DNA of 64,000 bases from Macrotrachela quadricornifera. Taxonomy: Eukaryota > Rotifera > Eurotatoria > Philodinida > Philodinidae. Position 1 is the stretch's first letter, and each line of letters begins with the position of its first letter. Shown one piece after another: positions 48,890 through 58,925 of the stretch. The notes beneath the pieces are model-generated. The model was not told the DNA's origin. It made no database searches and saw only the letters and a program-made list of their open reading frames with translations. The stretch covers positions 87,292-151,291 of the forward strand of contig JAJEKB010020567.1 in NCBI GenBank assembly GCA_022393335.1, given 5' to 3'. A program made the translations under genes and the position numbers.

Positions 48890-49350
48890 CTAAAAAATCA
48901 GCACAAACTATAAGATTCAGCATGAAAAGCTCTACAATTCCCGTAATAAAGCTTATTTTAATTGTGTAGTTTTTCTTTTCAAACAAAGTAAAACTCTGTG
49001 CGACTAGTTTTCAAGGTTGTGAAATTATCATTTTTTTCTACACGAGTGTAAACTTTCATTTTTCTTTTTTCGCCTTTTTCTCACATAATATAATTTCCTA
49101 AGAAAAAATAAATTATACCATAAGGTGCAGCGTGAAACACTCTACAATTTACATTGTAAAATTTATTTTAATTGTGTACGTTATGTTTTCGAAAAAAGCA
49201 AAATTCTGTACAATCAATTTTCGCAACTTCAAAGATGGGTCGCAAAAAGTTATGCTTTTTTGAAAATAAAAATTATACAATTGAAATAAGTTTTATGATG
49301 TAGATTGTCTTCTCTTTTCACGCTGCATCTTCTAGTATATTTTGTTTTTT
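48890..49350. repeat. Three-copy repeat, two copies inverted
   Basis: Related units occur at about 48,905 (CAGCATGAAAAGCTCTACA), 49,125 (GCAGCGTGAAACACTCTACA) and, inverted, 49,275-49,350 (complement contains GCAGCGTGAAAAGAGAAGA). The last two form a hairpin around 49,200-49,260. The CATGAAAAGCTCTACA phrase also occurs in the single-arm repeat at 12.9-13.2 kb, so the families may be distantly related. Confidence 0.55.
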
Positions 49351-49382
49351 GATAAACTGTATTTATAGATTTTATTTCAGAA

Positions 49383-50760
49383 ATGCTTTTATTGAAAAAT
49401 GAACGATTGCATTATTTTACATAGACAAATTATGTAACAAAAATCAAAAAAAAACATGGTGCGAAACTTCACATAGGTAGACTAGCAGATGTTCGAAAAA
49501 AAATAGAAAAAAGTTTAATAAAACGTTGATATTTAATAATTGAATTTTTTCTTGGAAAAGATTCGACGTGTATAGATTTTTGTTCATAAATTAAAAATTT
49601 AAGACAAAGAGAACGAATAAAAAATCTACACAATCACCATGAGCCTACATACGATGATGATGATGATCATAGAAGTCCTCGTTGCATAAAAGAAGGACAC
49701 GTCTGATGGTTTACATATATCGTAGTTATATTGATTTATCTTAAACCACATCTGTATACGTAAAATCCAAGTGATAAAATACTGACAATGAAGGTGTTTG
49801 TAATGATAAGTCAAATAATGGGACCTATCCGTGTCAAATCAAAGCTCTCCTTGAGAAACTAACATGGTTTAAATATTAGCGGCCCTTGGCTTGTCTAGAC
49901 GAGAGTTATTTGAATTTTAAATTTTCGTATAAAATGAATCAGAAAAGGTTTTATTCACTATTATAAGGACAAAACAACGTGTTGTTCGGGGCGATTCTAG
50001 AGTTTGTAGAGATCTTCTTTCATATGGCCCGAACAACACGTTATTTTTCCCTTGTAATAGTAGAGTGAAGTTTTTCTGTAGCTTATGGAAACGATGTTTT
50101 ATATCAGCCACTAGAAAATTTAACTCTAATATTATAAGGATGGAACATAAGATTATTCAAATCATATGAAAGAGCATCCTTGATAATCCTAAAATTAGTC
50201 CGAGCAATTATCCTTATAATAGTGAATAAAACCTTCTCTCATTGATTTTTATGACTAAACTCTTCATATATCTTATAATTCAAATATCTCTCGTCTAGTT
50301 CAGAGATGTCCATCGCGGCTGAGAGTCTGCCGCGACGATAATCAACAAAAAGCTACTGCGACGCGATGATAGTCAAAAAAGAGCTACCGCGCCGCGATAG
50401 TTTTTGTAAAAACTCTGCCGCGATGGACATCTCTGGTCTAGTTAACTCAAGAGCAGCTAATATTTTAACCTTGTTAGTTTGTCAGTGAGAGCTTTCATTT
50501 GAGTAAAATATGTCAATTCTAGCTAGGTTATAATATAAATACTTCGACTGTTAACAAGTTCCTATCTTATTCTGTATCAGTCACACCAAACACTATTGAA
50601 ATCATCTCAAACTTTCGGTCTTTTTCATCCAAATGATGATCAAGAGGAAAAAACTAATAGTGTAAAAAGAAAACGGAAACAAGACAGGAAGTTTGCTGCT
50701 TTATCTCGTCCTTACCACGTTAAACATATTAGAAAAAGAGAACGAAACAAATTTCAATAA
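49383..50760 (+). CDS. Basic protein candidate, transposon-filled intron
   Basis: Three coding-like plus-strand segments are present. Segment one (49,383-49,528) reads MLLLKNERLHYFT, a TAG, then HGAKLHIGRLADVRKK. Segment two (49,604-49,700, after AAG) reads QRERIKNLHNHHEPTYDDDD, RSPRCIKEGH. Segment three (50,581-50,760, after TATCAG) reads SHQTLLKSSQTFGLFHPNDD, VKRKRKQDRKFAALSRPYH and ends KFQ. Segments two and three join in phase across an 880-bp intron (donor GTCTGA, unusual); one to two does not join cleanly. AATAAA at 50,838 supports the 3' end. The lysine/arginine-rich tail suggests a nuclear or nucleolar protein, but that is inference. The internal TAG and weak donor may mean a pseudogene. 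Confidence 0.4.
49836..50508. repeat. Foldback interrupted by hAT-like element
   Basis: Left arm CAAAGCTCTCCTTGAGAAAC..GTCTAGACGAGAG pairs with right arm CTCTCGTCTAGTT..GTTAGTTTGTCAGTGAGAG once the element at 50,301-50,435 is removed. The interior holds two side hairpins, both beginning with TATTATAAGGA (49,960-50,070 with GTGTTGTTCGG; 50,126-50,225). TATTATAAGGA also occurs in the 28.3-29.7 kb foldback. Lies within the intron of the basic-protein candidate. Confidence 0.75.
50301..50435. mobile_element. 135-bp hAT-like miniature element
   Basis: Terminal inverted repeats CAGAGATGTCCATCGCGGC and GCCGCGATGGACATCTCTG are essentially perfect, and the 8-bp target duplication GTCTAGTT (50,293-50,300 and 50,436-50,443) is exact. 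CAG..CTG ends with 8-bp duplication are hAT hallmarks. The interior repeats CCGCGACG, GCGACGCGATGA and CCGCGCCGCGA. The homologous point in the other foldback arm lacks the insertion, so that arm shows the empty site. Confidence 0.9.
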
Positions 50761-51076
50761 CTATTTAAATCGACGTAAATGTTATGATACAAAAGACAAA
50801 AAGCAAGAAGAAATCGAAAACATTTTCCGAATATTAAAATAAAACTGGGCATAAATCAACATAAAAAATATTTCTAATCTTAATAATATTCGATGAAAAC
50901 GTTATGAAATTTTCTTTCGATATTCTAAAATTGTTTTCTTTAAAATTCTAATAGGAATATAAATATAATAAAAGTAAATCATTCGAGGAATAAATCAAAT
51001 AAAATATCCCAAAAGAAATAACCAGAATTGTGTTTAATTGAATTCATACATTTATATAAATAAGAAAGAATTAAAA

Positions 51077-51440
51077 ATGGAAATACAAGAAGGTTCATGT
51101 TCACCTTATACATCTTTATAACGTTGACTTTTATTAAGACGAAATTTTTGATGAGATGTTTTTGTTAATAATATAATTGATTAATCTATATCATCATGAA
51201 AACATTAAATATTTTCAGATGTGTTTTTACATATGTTGAGGGGAAGATTTAATACGACGAATTATATCGAATTCACTCATATGTTTTATTCATTAAGACA
51301 TTTAAAAATAAATTCTTATATACAGTTTTGTAGAGCTTGATTTGTTCTTTCACGTGGATGAAAAAGAAATCGAATTGATTAAGATATCTATATCTACCAG
51401 TAGTATAGATGATATGATTGATACAGTAGACGATCTTTAG
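51077..51440 (+). CDS. Small three-exon protein candidate
   Basis: Exons 51,077-51,092, 51,219-51,282 and 51,326-51,440 join in phase across introns of 126 bp (GTTCAT..TTTCAG) and 43 bp (GTTTTA..TACAG) to give about 64 residues: MEIQEDVFLHMLRG, FNTTNYIEFTHIFVELDLF, HVDEKEIELIKIS, then an acidic Ser/Asp tail and stop. AATAAA begins six bases after the stop (51,446-51,451), a good 3'-end sign. The last two exons look the more convincing; the first exon rests only on phase and an ATG, and its GTTCAT donor is weak, so a longer gene with other 5' exons is possible. No family recognised. Confidence 0.4.
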
Positions 51441-51584
51441 CTTTCAATAAATATAATTTATTCATAAGGCAAATAAATTTTGACAGTTAATCGAAGTTTT
51501 TAAGAGAGAAAACAATCAATGTTTTGGAATGGACCGATTTCTCATTTTATCATCCCTCCTCCTTTCTAAAGGTAACAGCCAAAA

Positions 51585-51876
51585 ATGAAGAAAACAATCT
51601 ATCAAAAATTTGACAAAAGAACTAAGCGACTGATGAACGATTATTTCAATTTAGATCTATTTGAATACTTCAAAGATTTGACTGAGAATGTATCTTTGGG
51701 AATAAAATTATTTTTCTTCAACGTATTTCTTTTACTATATTTTTTCTATTTTTTAAATAAAATTAGTCTTTCCCTCTCTCTCACACACACTTTTTCTATA
51801 TTAATTGACGTTTCTCTTTCTTCACATTAATTCTGCTACAATTAATTACCAGTGCAATGAATTGTTGAGTCACTAG
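51585..51876 (+). CDS. Short coding candidate, unknown
   Basis: The frame MKKTIYQKFDKRTKRLMNDY continues with FNLDLFEYFKDLTEN and then turns into low-complexity hydrophobic and Ser-rich sequence that is not protein-like. A GTATCT donor directly after LTEN and an ACCAG acceptor at 51,852 would replace that tail by CNELLSH and a stop (42 residues). A pyrimidine tract and acceptor-like AACAG just before the ATG suggest that this may instead be an internal exon. No family recognised. Confidence 0.3.
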
Positions 51877-52199
51877 ACGAAAGCTCTGATATCACAGAAG
51901 AAAGAAAAGACATAAGAGTAATGAATATAGAAAATGTGTTTTAAGGTCTAAACTATTGTTTACACATATTTTTCTCTGTATTCATGCCGTGTAAGAAACT
52001 CTTTCTTAATAGATACTTAGGGCATATTAAAAATAACGACAGTGAGATTTTAATATCGTATATTAGCCTTTAACAAACTTTGTTTCTGTATAAACTAGTA
52101 GAGAAAAACTTCTTTTATCTTTCTACGCTATTTAATCATACTTCAACTAATATTAATATATTCAATCTTCTTTAAAAATCTATTTTTACTGTCGTGATA

Positions 52200-52650
52200 T
52201 ATAAAAAACTTTTTCACTTGTAAATTATGATTACACAGCGTTTTTTCCTACTTTTCTGTCTGATAAGAAAGCTTATTTTGACTTGTAAATTATAATTTAT
52301 ATATATTTTTTTTCTGCGTTTCTGTTGGATTGGTAAATGTTTTTTAATATACTAAGTATAACTTAGACTTTTTTCCGAATGTGATAAACCATTTGTTAGT
52401 ATGTAAACTGTAGCTTATTTAATATTGTTTTATTGATTTTCTACCGTCAAGAAAGGAAAGTATTATTTAATTTGTAAATTATAATGTACAAAATATATTT
52501 TTACCACTTTCATGGGATAGAAGAGGAAAGTACTATTCAAAATGTATATTATAATTTATCTGGTTTTCTTGATAAGTGAAGTATATTTGAGAAATTGATT
52601 TTTTTTTTATGTGAGTACCGTAAAGGAGAGCTTTTTTTTATATGTAAAAT
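52200..52650. repeat. Degenerate interspersed TGTAAATTATAAT motif
   Basis: CTTGTAAATTATGATT, CTTGTAAATTATAATTTA, TTTGTAAATTATAATG and ATGTATATTATAATTTA recur at irregular 60-120 bp spacing, in places preceded by AAAG..A-rich stretches. It looks like a decayed tandem array. The surrounding 51,880-53,320 is AT-rich without a supported gene. Confidence 0.4.
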
Positions 52651-53324
52651 ATTCTATTGCTTCCACAGAATATTATAGGAGAATCTTATCTAATTAGTTT
52701 TTCGTTTATTAATGTCCATGAAACTCATTCTTTTATCTAGTTCGGTTATTATGTTTTCGAGAATTTCCTTTCTATATTCGAACTGAAATAAAGCATCTAC
52801 TCGTATATGATTAATATGTGTAAGAGTGAATTATTCTTTAAATATGTTGACAAAATCTTTCTCATACATATACTATGATTTCAAAATATTTTTTCCAAGA
52901 TATTTCCTTTAGATATTGAGATTGATTTTTTAATCATTTCATATGTTCTCACTGGTATTTGTTTCTTACTAATATTAATCATATAAAATAGAATAAATCT
53001 AATTGTTTTCTTCTTTTTATCAAGATAAATGTTGAATAGATAGGAAGAAGTTTGAATTGCTAAATGTCTTCTATATGAGTTATAATCATTCTATCTCATT
53101 TTTATGTCATTGGTAGAGAGATGTATATTTTTTCGTAGATATTTGTTACAATACTAAGTCGAAAAAAATGAATTCAATTCTCCATTATATATATTAACAA
53201 AAATGTCATGGATGACGTATGACTATGGATTAACTGTTCTTGTTCAATATTAATCTATAATAAATAAAAACATTCATCTAATTGAATTCTATTTATAAGT
53301 TGAGTAACCCATGTAACTCTGAAA

Positions 53325-53755
53325 CGCAGACTAAACGCGTTTAGACGCGTTTAGTCTGCGTTTGAACGCGTCAGATGTTTCAAAATATAATGTGCCGCGT
53401 CTAAACGCATCCAATGGTCGCGTTTGAACGCGTTTCTAATAAGAGATATACGAAGATGCGTTGGTAACATGAACGCGTTTGATTTATGCAACACACCAAA
53501 CGCGTTTCGAAGCGTCGGGATTTAGAAAACATGTTTAGACACGTCTGAAAAACGCGTTCTGATGCGTTTGAGCTGAGAAACGCGTTTAGATGCATTTTGA
53601 ATAGAAATACGTTCCATTCGTTTCTATAGTTAAACGTGTTTTCGTATATTCTCAGTAATAAACGCGTTCAAACGCATTATACCTGCGTCCAAATGCATTC
53701 AAACGTGTTCATATTACGCACACTTCTTCATACAGAAGAGCCCAAAATGCGTTCA
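53325..53755. repeat. AACGCGTTT motif array, left block
   Basis: Dense, irregularly spaced copies of AAACGCGTTT, AACGCGTC and TTTGAACGCG in both orientations; because ACGCGT is palindromic the block can fold many ways. GC content is clearly above the surroundings. A related block lies at 54,758-54,953. No terminal repeats or target duplication could be fixed. Confidence 0.75.
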
Positions 53756-54757
53756 CACTTTTTTTAGAAAAACATAACTATGAGCTTATGAATAACTTTT
53801 GGCAGCGCTTGAACAAATTTGATAAAACTTATTAATTCGACATAAACCCTGAAAGATTTCTATATAATTATGCACCTAATTACTACATAGTTTACAAAAA
53901 TTCTAGTTGATATTTTCCAAGTATTTTTACAATGATATTCAATCATTTTGTGGAACGTAAGAAAGTTTCTAAATAAATAATAATCTTAATAATAATCTTT
54001 TCAAACGAAACCATTACATTTCTTAGATTAGAAATCATCTTCTATTACAGAATAAGCTTTTAGTTCTGTTCAATAGAAGGCTTTTCTATCAAAGATATTC
54101 TAGTTGAAAAATAAAATTTTCAGACATAAAATAAAACGAAAAATAATGATTATTCAGGAGTACGAGTCAACCTCGAGCAGTTGATTCAAATTATTGTTTG
54201 AGAAAATAACAAATAAGAATGTTTAAAAATTCATCGAGAAAAATGAAACTAAGAAGCAGAATTATATAATTATTAGTTTTAGAAATAAAAATATTTTCTA
54301 ATATTTTATTAAACTATTTTTCTTTTCAACAAGACTAATTTATCCTTCTTAAAGAACTATAATCTATTTTCATTTGTCTTATTATCTTCAATCAAAAAGT
54401 CTACATTTTATCGTTCGAAAATCAGAGATATAAATTATTAACAAATATTGAAGGAGATTTATGATATTTTATACATCTGATTTCATTTGAAATAAGTTCG
54501 AAAAGGTTATCTTATTAAAAGAGAAATCTAACTTATGTATAAATATGTTAACATGGTTCATTGGTTCAAGTAAGTAGAGTTCTAATCTGACGTCTTATGT
54601 TCTAGTCTCACTGGTCGCACAATCTAAATGTATATATAAAAATTAAATAAATCTTATAGACGATACCTCGTGCAAGAGATGATCATGATGTGAAGATGAC
54701 GACAACCTAGATCAAATCTGCGAGGATGGAATCAGATTTTTTTTCCAAAAAAAAATA
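53756..54757. other. AT-rich spacer between the two ACGCGT blocks
   Basis: No gene, RNA or repeat structure recognised. It may belong to the same element as the flanking arrays, but no terminal repeats connect them. Confidence 0.35.
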
Positions 54758-54953
54758 AACGCGTTTGGACGCGTTCAAGAAAAGAAACGCGTTTGAACGC
54801 ATCTGAGATGCATNNNNNNNNNNCGTTTGAACGCATCTGAGATGCATTCTGTAAACGCGTCAGGACGCGTCAAACGTTTCAGTTCTGACGCGTTCACTGC
54901 GTTTATTGTATACGTTTTAAACGCGGTTCGGATGCGTTTACAAACGCGTTTAA
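54758..54953. repeat. AACGCGTTT motif array, right block, gapped
   Basis: Same motif set as the block at 53.3-53.8 kb (AAACGCGTTTGGACGCG, AACGCGTCAGGACGCG). Contains the assembly gap at 54,814-54,823. The overlapping plus-strand frame at 54,827-55,033 is array sequence. Confidence 0.75.
54814..54823. other. Assembly gap of 10 N
   Basis: Ten N. The 24 bases before it (54,790-54,813, starting CGTTTGAACGCATC) are identical to the 24 bases after it (54,824-54,847), suggesting that two overlapping contig ends were scaffolded without being merged. Confidence 0.95.
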
Positions 54954-55089
54954 TCCCAAAAATTTTTCACATGGGAAAGATTATGAATTTGAAAAAAAAA
55001 TTGTACTGGAATATTCTGAGTATTAATAAATAATAAGAATAAACTTTATCATTACGACTGAAAGAGATATTTATGATGTAAGTTAAACA

Positions 55090-56073
55090 ATGAATTATAC
55101 ATTATTTTATGATCATTATGCCAATAATAGCACAACATTCGCAATATATTCCATTGGATTTTCTGTGATATTTATTATTCGAAATGTCCTGATCATTTAC
55201 ATGATTTTTGGTATAGTTGGAAATGTGTTCAATATATTGATATTCACACATAAAGATATAATTCGGACATCAGCTTCTATTTATTTACTTTCAACATCTA
55301 TTGCTAATTTATTAGTTGTAATTCTTATTATTCCCTATCATTTATTTGCTGATGGCTTTCAACTTGATCTGTCGCTAATTTCAATAGTTAGTTGTAGAAT
55401 TGTATCTTATTTCTATCATATTTTTTTGACTCTGCCACCCCTTTTTACTGTACTTGCCTGTGCTGATCGATGGGCCGCTAGTTGTACACAAGTTAACAGA
55501 CGACGATTTGCTAGCGTTCATATAGCTAATCGATTAATACCTCTAACTATTATATTTTGCTGTTTAATTTATTCATATATTCCTTTTACATATACCAATG
55601 ATATAAAACCGCCGCCACCTTTCTGTTCATCTAGTGATTCTTATGCTATCTTTGTTCTTTCGTTTCGTTTGATAATATATTCTTTGGTACCTCCATGGTT
55701 GATGGCAGTATTCAGTCTTAAGATTATATTTAATGTACGTCGAAGACCAGTTCGTCTAGTATCTGTCAATCATGTAATAACTTTGCCAGTTAATGGTAAT
55801 GTCCTTCGTCGAAATCGTCATCGTTTAAGTCAAATGCAAATAATGCTTGTTTGTCAATCAATTATTGAATGTGTTTTATCACTTCCATTCAGTACTATTA
55901 ATTTAATATCAATTGTAGCAAAAAATGATGAAAATTTCCTTGGAATTTATTCACTTGTTCGACTTTTTATATTTTTTAATTGCGTTTCATCATTTTATAT
56001 TTACACAATAAGTTCTAAATTATATCGAAATGAATTTAAAAAAATTTTAAAGCGACTTTTCAATCGTAACTAA
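55090..56073 (+). CDS. Rhodopsin-like (class A) G-protein-coupled receptor
   Basis: A single-exon frame of 327 residues with seven hydrophobic segments at about 31-53, 63-85, 99-124, 147-165, 186-213, 250-275 and 283-306. TM1 carries the conserved Asn in GNVFNIL (N45). C102 before TM3 and C179 in loop 2 can form the usual disulfide. The DRY motif appears as DRW (126-128), and the TM7 NPxxY position reads SFYIY (301-305). N-terminal sequons at N2, N12 and N13 suggest an extracellular glycosylated end. The short basic tail ends KRLFNRN. This layout resembles FMRFamide-receptor-like orphan receptors of rotifers; the ligand is unknown. TM2 lacks the common sodium-site Asp (SIANLLV). AATAAA lies at 56,152. 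Confidence 0.9.
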   Translation: MNYTLFYDHYANNSTTFAIYSIGFSVIFIIRNVLIIYMIFGIVGNVFNILIFTHKDIIRTSASIYLLSTSIANLLVVILIIPYHLFADGFQLDLSLISIVSCRIVSYFYHIFLTLPPLFTVLACADRWAASCTQVNRRRFASVHIANRLIPLTIIFCCLIYSYIPFTYTNDIKPPPPFCSSSDSYAIFVLSFRLIIYSLVPPWLMAVFSLKIIFNVRRRPVRLVSVNHVITLPVNGNVLRRNRHRLSQMQIMLVCQSIIECVLSLPFSTINLISIVAKNDENFLGIYSLVRLFIFFNCVSSFYIYTISSKLYRNEFKKILKRLFNRN

Positions 56074-56151
56074 AAAACAATACACACGAATCTCTTTTTT
56101 TTCATTCATATAAATTTTGTATAGAATTTTTAAATTGACAAATATAAATAT

Positions 56152-56157
56152 AATAAA
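56152..56157 (+). promoter_or_regulatory. Polyadenylation signal of GPCR gene
   Basis: AATAAA 79 bases past the receptor stop codon, in an AT-rich 3' flank; position only. Confidence 0.5.
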
Positions 56158-56665
56158 CTCTGTCTAAAGATGAAACTCCTCATTATATCAGAATCATGTT
56201 TAAGCACATCAAATAATTTCGATTTCATACCTATATAATAATTCAAAATATCATTAATACACTTTAATGGAGAGGAATCGATACATTAAAGATTATTCAT
56301 GATGGCTCGACATTCACTTTTTTTTTTTGTATAGAGAAAGAAGACGCGCTTGTACAATTTATTTATGATTGTTGTTAAGTTAAATTTTATTTATTCTAAC
56401 TCTTTCGCTAAATCTAACAAGCTTCGTTTGCATCTAATTATTCTTATCTACTTATCGCCACTTGTGAAGTCGACAAGTATTCAAGTTATCAGATTACAAC
56501 ACCCACCCTCCCATCCCACTTATTCGCCGCTAGGTTATTGGACACCGGCCCTTTGTCCTTCATTTTAATTTCTCTTTTTGATGCTTAACTTCCCTTACTT
56601 TATACGTTCAATCTTATGGTTGCTAATACTCTGCTGAAATAGTTAGTTAGCCGCTAAGGATATTA
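56158..56665. other. Intergenic, unassigned
   Basis: The 72-codon frame at 56,350-56,568 starts AT-rich and ends in a GC-richer CACCCACCCTCCCATCCC stretch; no domain, no splice support. Confidence 0.35.
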
Positions 56666-56886
56666 GTCATGTCAGGTAATCCCAAAGTAGTTAAAATAGG
56701 CATTATAGTCGTGTTAAGTGACTCCAAGGTGTCTGAAAGGCATCTTGGTCAGGTCAAGTGACACCAAAAGTAGCCGAAAAGGCATTCTAGTCGTGTCAAG
56801 TGACACCAAAGTAGCCGAAAAGGCATTCTACTTGTGTCAAGTGACACCAAAGTAGCTAAAAAGACATTCTAGTCGTGTTAAATGGC
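56666..56886. repeat. 41-bp minisatellite, about five copies
   Basis: Consensus GTCGTGTCAAGTGACACCAA followed by AGTAGCCGAAAAGGCATTCT. Units of 40-42 bp start at about 56,666, 56,708, 56,748, 56,790, 56,831 and a partial at 56,872; the central copies are nearly identical and the first two diverged. TCAAGTGACA is partly self-complementary. Confidence 0.85.
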
Positions 56887-57720
56887 TTTTATCAGCGTAA
56901 GTATTTGTGCTGCTTCGTTTACTGTGAACCAGCGGCCTGGAGCCATGGCACTTACCGATCAGCTTAATTTTCTTATATCTAAAGCTGAAGTACGTGACCC
57001 AATTGGCGTCATGCCACGGCACGTCCAGCTCGTTTCATTTATTTAGGCTGGACGTTGCGTTCATACAATACCCTCCTTCTGCTCTTCTCTGGCATGTACC
57101 GCAATTTCAGACATATTCCACTTCAATGTTACTTTTACTTGGTGATTCATCTTTAATCGTCATGTATATCAACTTCTCCAACAGCGGTTTGAGTGCCCAA
57201 ACATCTGACAAGACTTTTATATTTAATGTTTATTTCTTTTGTGATATATTTTTGTTTTTCCTGGCAGAAATAAATGCCCTACTCGCCACATTTGAATTAA
57301 AGTTGTTTCTTATTATTGGGAGATGATCAGCATGAAATATTTATAACTACGTAGTTGATACTCGTCCAAAATGCACGGCGAAGACGTAGTTATAGTAATT
57401 TCATCTCTTAAACGTCATAATCAACAGTGAAACTTGTCCCTACCATACGTACTCAAAGTATAAAACCAATTATAACCTGTTTCCGTTTCCTCTCTCTACC
57501 ATAAAAACACAAATTTCGTCTCACAGCAATTGAATACTTTGACTCACACTTACATCCATATTCTTCATTACCCCTGATTCCATATGTAAGCTCCGAATCC
57601 TTTATTCATCTCTAGCTATACCAAGATCTTCGACTTCGCAAAACCTTTACCTTCTCAATATCTGTAGCGTGAGCATTATTCTATAGAAGAAACGAGTAAA
57701 AAAATATCAAAGGTAAAATA
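56887..57720. other. Possible LTR-like or promoter-bearing repeat
   Basis: Higher GC than its surroundings; contains CATGGCACTTACC, a CCACGGCACGTCC block and, near 57,460, TATAAAACCAATTATAACC followed by long pyrimidine-rich sequence. This could be a solo LTR or other regulatory repeat, but no paired terminus or TG..CA boundary was established. The frames at 56,837-57,326 have no recognised domain. Confidence 0.25.
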
Positions 57721-57883
57721 TGGAGACTGATAGAGGTTCTGTTTGCTTTTTCTTTCCTCTTTGATGACGCACGATGCGCTTTAATTTCGTCATTTGTTTG
57801 CTGATTACTCAACACTTGATAGCAACAATTTATTTGTCTCATTTCATTTTTTTAAATATTTGAGATAAATCGCTTGATTTAGC

Positions 57884-58393
57884 ATGGCTGCAGGTAATCA
57901 AATCAATGTCTATGAACGATTAAAAAATGCACTTATGAGATGTCGACAAAAAGAACCATGGTTTGGCTATTTTCCACCAATTGGTATTGATGATTATGAA
58001 AGACTTACGCAACGCTGTCGAAACATTAACAAATGCATCAGAGAGTTATATACCTATGCTAATATAACAAAAGAAGAGTTCAAGAATTATTTACACACCG
58101 ATGCACAAGCGAATACGGTACCAGGAGAAAAACGTCTCATTCTTCTTTTGGCCAAACTCAACAAAGATTTAGCCAACGAAGAATTTCATTATTTAATTAA
58201 GAATTCCAAGGAAAAAGCGTTTATAAAACGACTAGAAAATCATGAAGCCGAAAATAATGAAGTTTTATCCGTTGATACCGATGAGATAGATGAAAGGTCA
58301 AATTCGACAGATGATAAAGCCGACAATCTGCTTGTAGAAGATGAAAAATCAACCTCATCAGTAACAAAAAATAAATTAGAAATCATTAAGTGA
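57884..58393 (+). CDS. Charged helical protein of unknown function
   Basis: A 169-residue single-exon frame with a good start context (TAGCATGG). The N-terminal two thirds (INVYERLKNALMRCRQKEPW, GIDDYERLTQRCRNINKCI, KRLILLLAKLNKDLANEEF) read as amphipathic helices rich in Lys, Arg and Glu. The last 50 residues are acidic and Ser-rich and probably disordered. There is no signal peptide, membrane segment or familiar motif. AATAAA begins 25 bases after the stop (58,418-58,423), supporting a complete transcript end. Neighbours do not suggest a role. I do not recognise the family. Confidence 0.65.
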   Translation: MAAGNQINVYERLKNALMRCRQKEPWFGYFPPIGIDDYERLTQRCRNINKCIRELYTYANITKEEFKNYLHTDAQANTVPGEKRLILLLAKLNKDLANEEFHYLIKNSKEKAFIKRLENHEAENNEVLSVDTDEIDERSNSTDDKADNLLVEDEKSTSSVTKNKLEIIK

Positions 58394-58417
58394 TATAATG
58401 GAGCATGCAAAAATAAC

Positions 58418-58423
58418 AATAAA
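58418..58423 (+). promoter_or_regulatory. Polyadenylation signal
   Basis: AATAAA shortly after the stop of the 169-residue frame, followed by an AT-rich flank. Confidence 0.5.
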
Positions 58424-58708
58424 ATTATTGTAAGAAATTGCAACAATGTAGTAATATACTCTGTTAGCATCATCAGATATAATTTCATAACGCTAACTTA
58501 TACTCACTATATAGACAGACATATTGTTTCCTTCTTTTCCTTTCTCTTGAATATGTATTGTTCTAGTGACCATCATGAGATCTTGATGACCTTATTTTGT
58601 TGCTTCATTTTATTTTATTTTAATTATTGCGTTATTCTATTTTTTCTATTATCTTTATGTTTTTTTTTCTCATGATATATATATATATATTGTTGTTTTT
58701 CTCTCGTT

Positions 58709-58801
58709 ATGGAATCAGTTAGTTTATTGTTATTCTTTTTGTTCTTGCTATTCATCCTTTCCGTATGTACATCTGTGATCCGCAATGGTTTTCATCAATA
58801 A
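58709..58801 (+). CDS. Signal-peptide-like mini-ORF or first exon
   Basis: ATG opens 30 codons, MESVSLLLFFLFLLFILS followed by VCTSVIRNGFHQ and a stop that overlaps AATAAA. The first 18 residues look like a signal peptide. Directly after them stands GTATGT, a strong donor, so this may be the first exon of the decayed gene that resumes at 58,926. The direct join is out of phase by one base, in keeping with decay. Confidence 0.3.
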   Translation: MESVSLLLFFLFLLFILSVCTSVIRNGFHQ

Positions 58802-58925
58802 ATATTATCCTTGATCATCATTTATCATTATTCGACTTTATTCACAAAATACAATAAGACCTTTATGTGAGATTTCTCTTTTATTGTCAAACCAGATTTA
58901 GTTTTTGTTGTTGAGCCTGTATAAG

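Noticed and set aside
53325..54953. CRISPR-like or centromeric interpretation of the ACGCGT blocks
   Set aside because: Spacing is irregular, units are short and palindromic, and the context is eukaryotic.
57340..57420. ACTACGTAGT and related short palindromes as regulatory sites
   Set aside because: Isolated short palindromes without a supported neighbouring promoter; no basis for assigning a factor.
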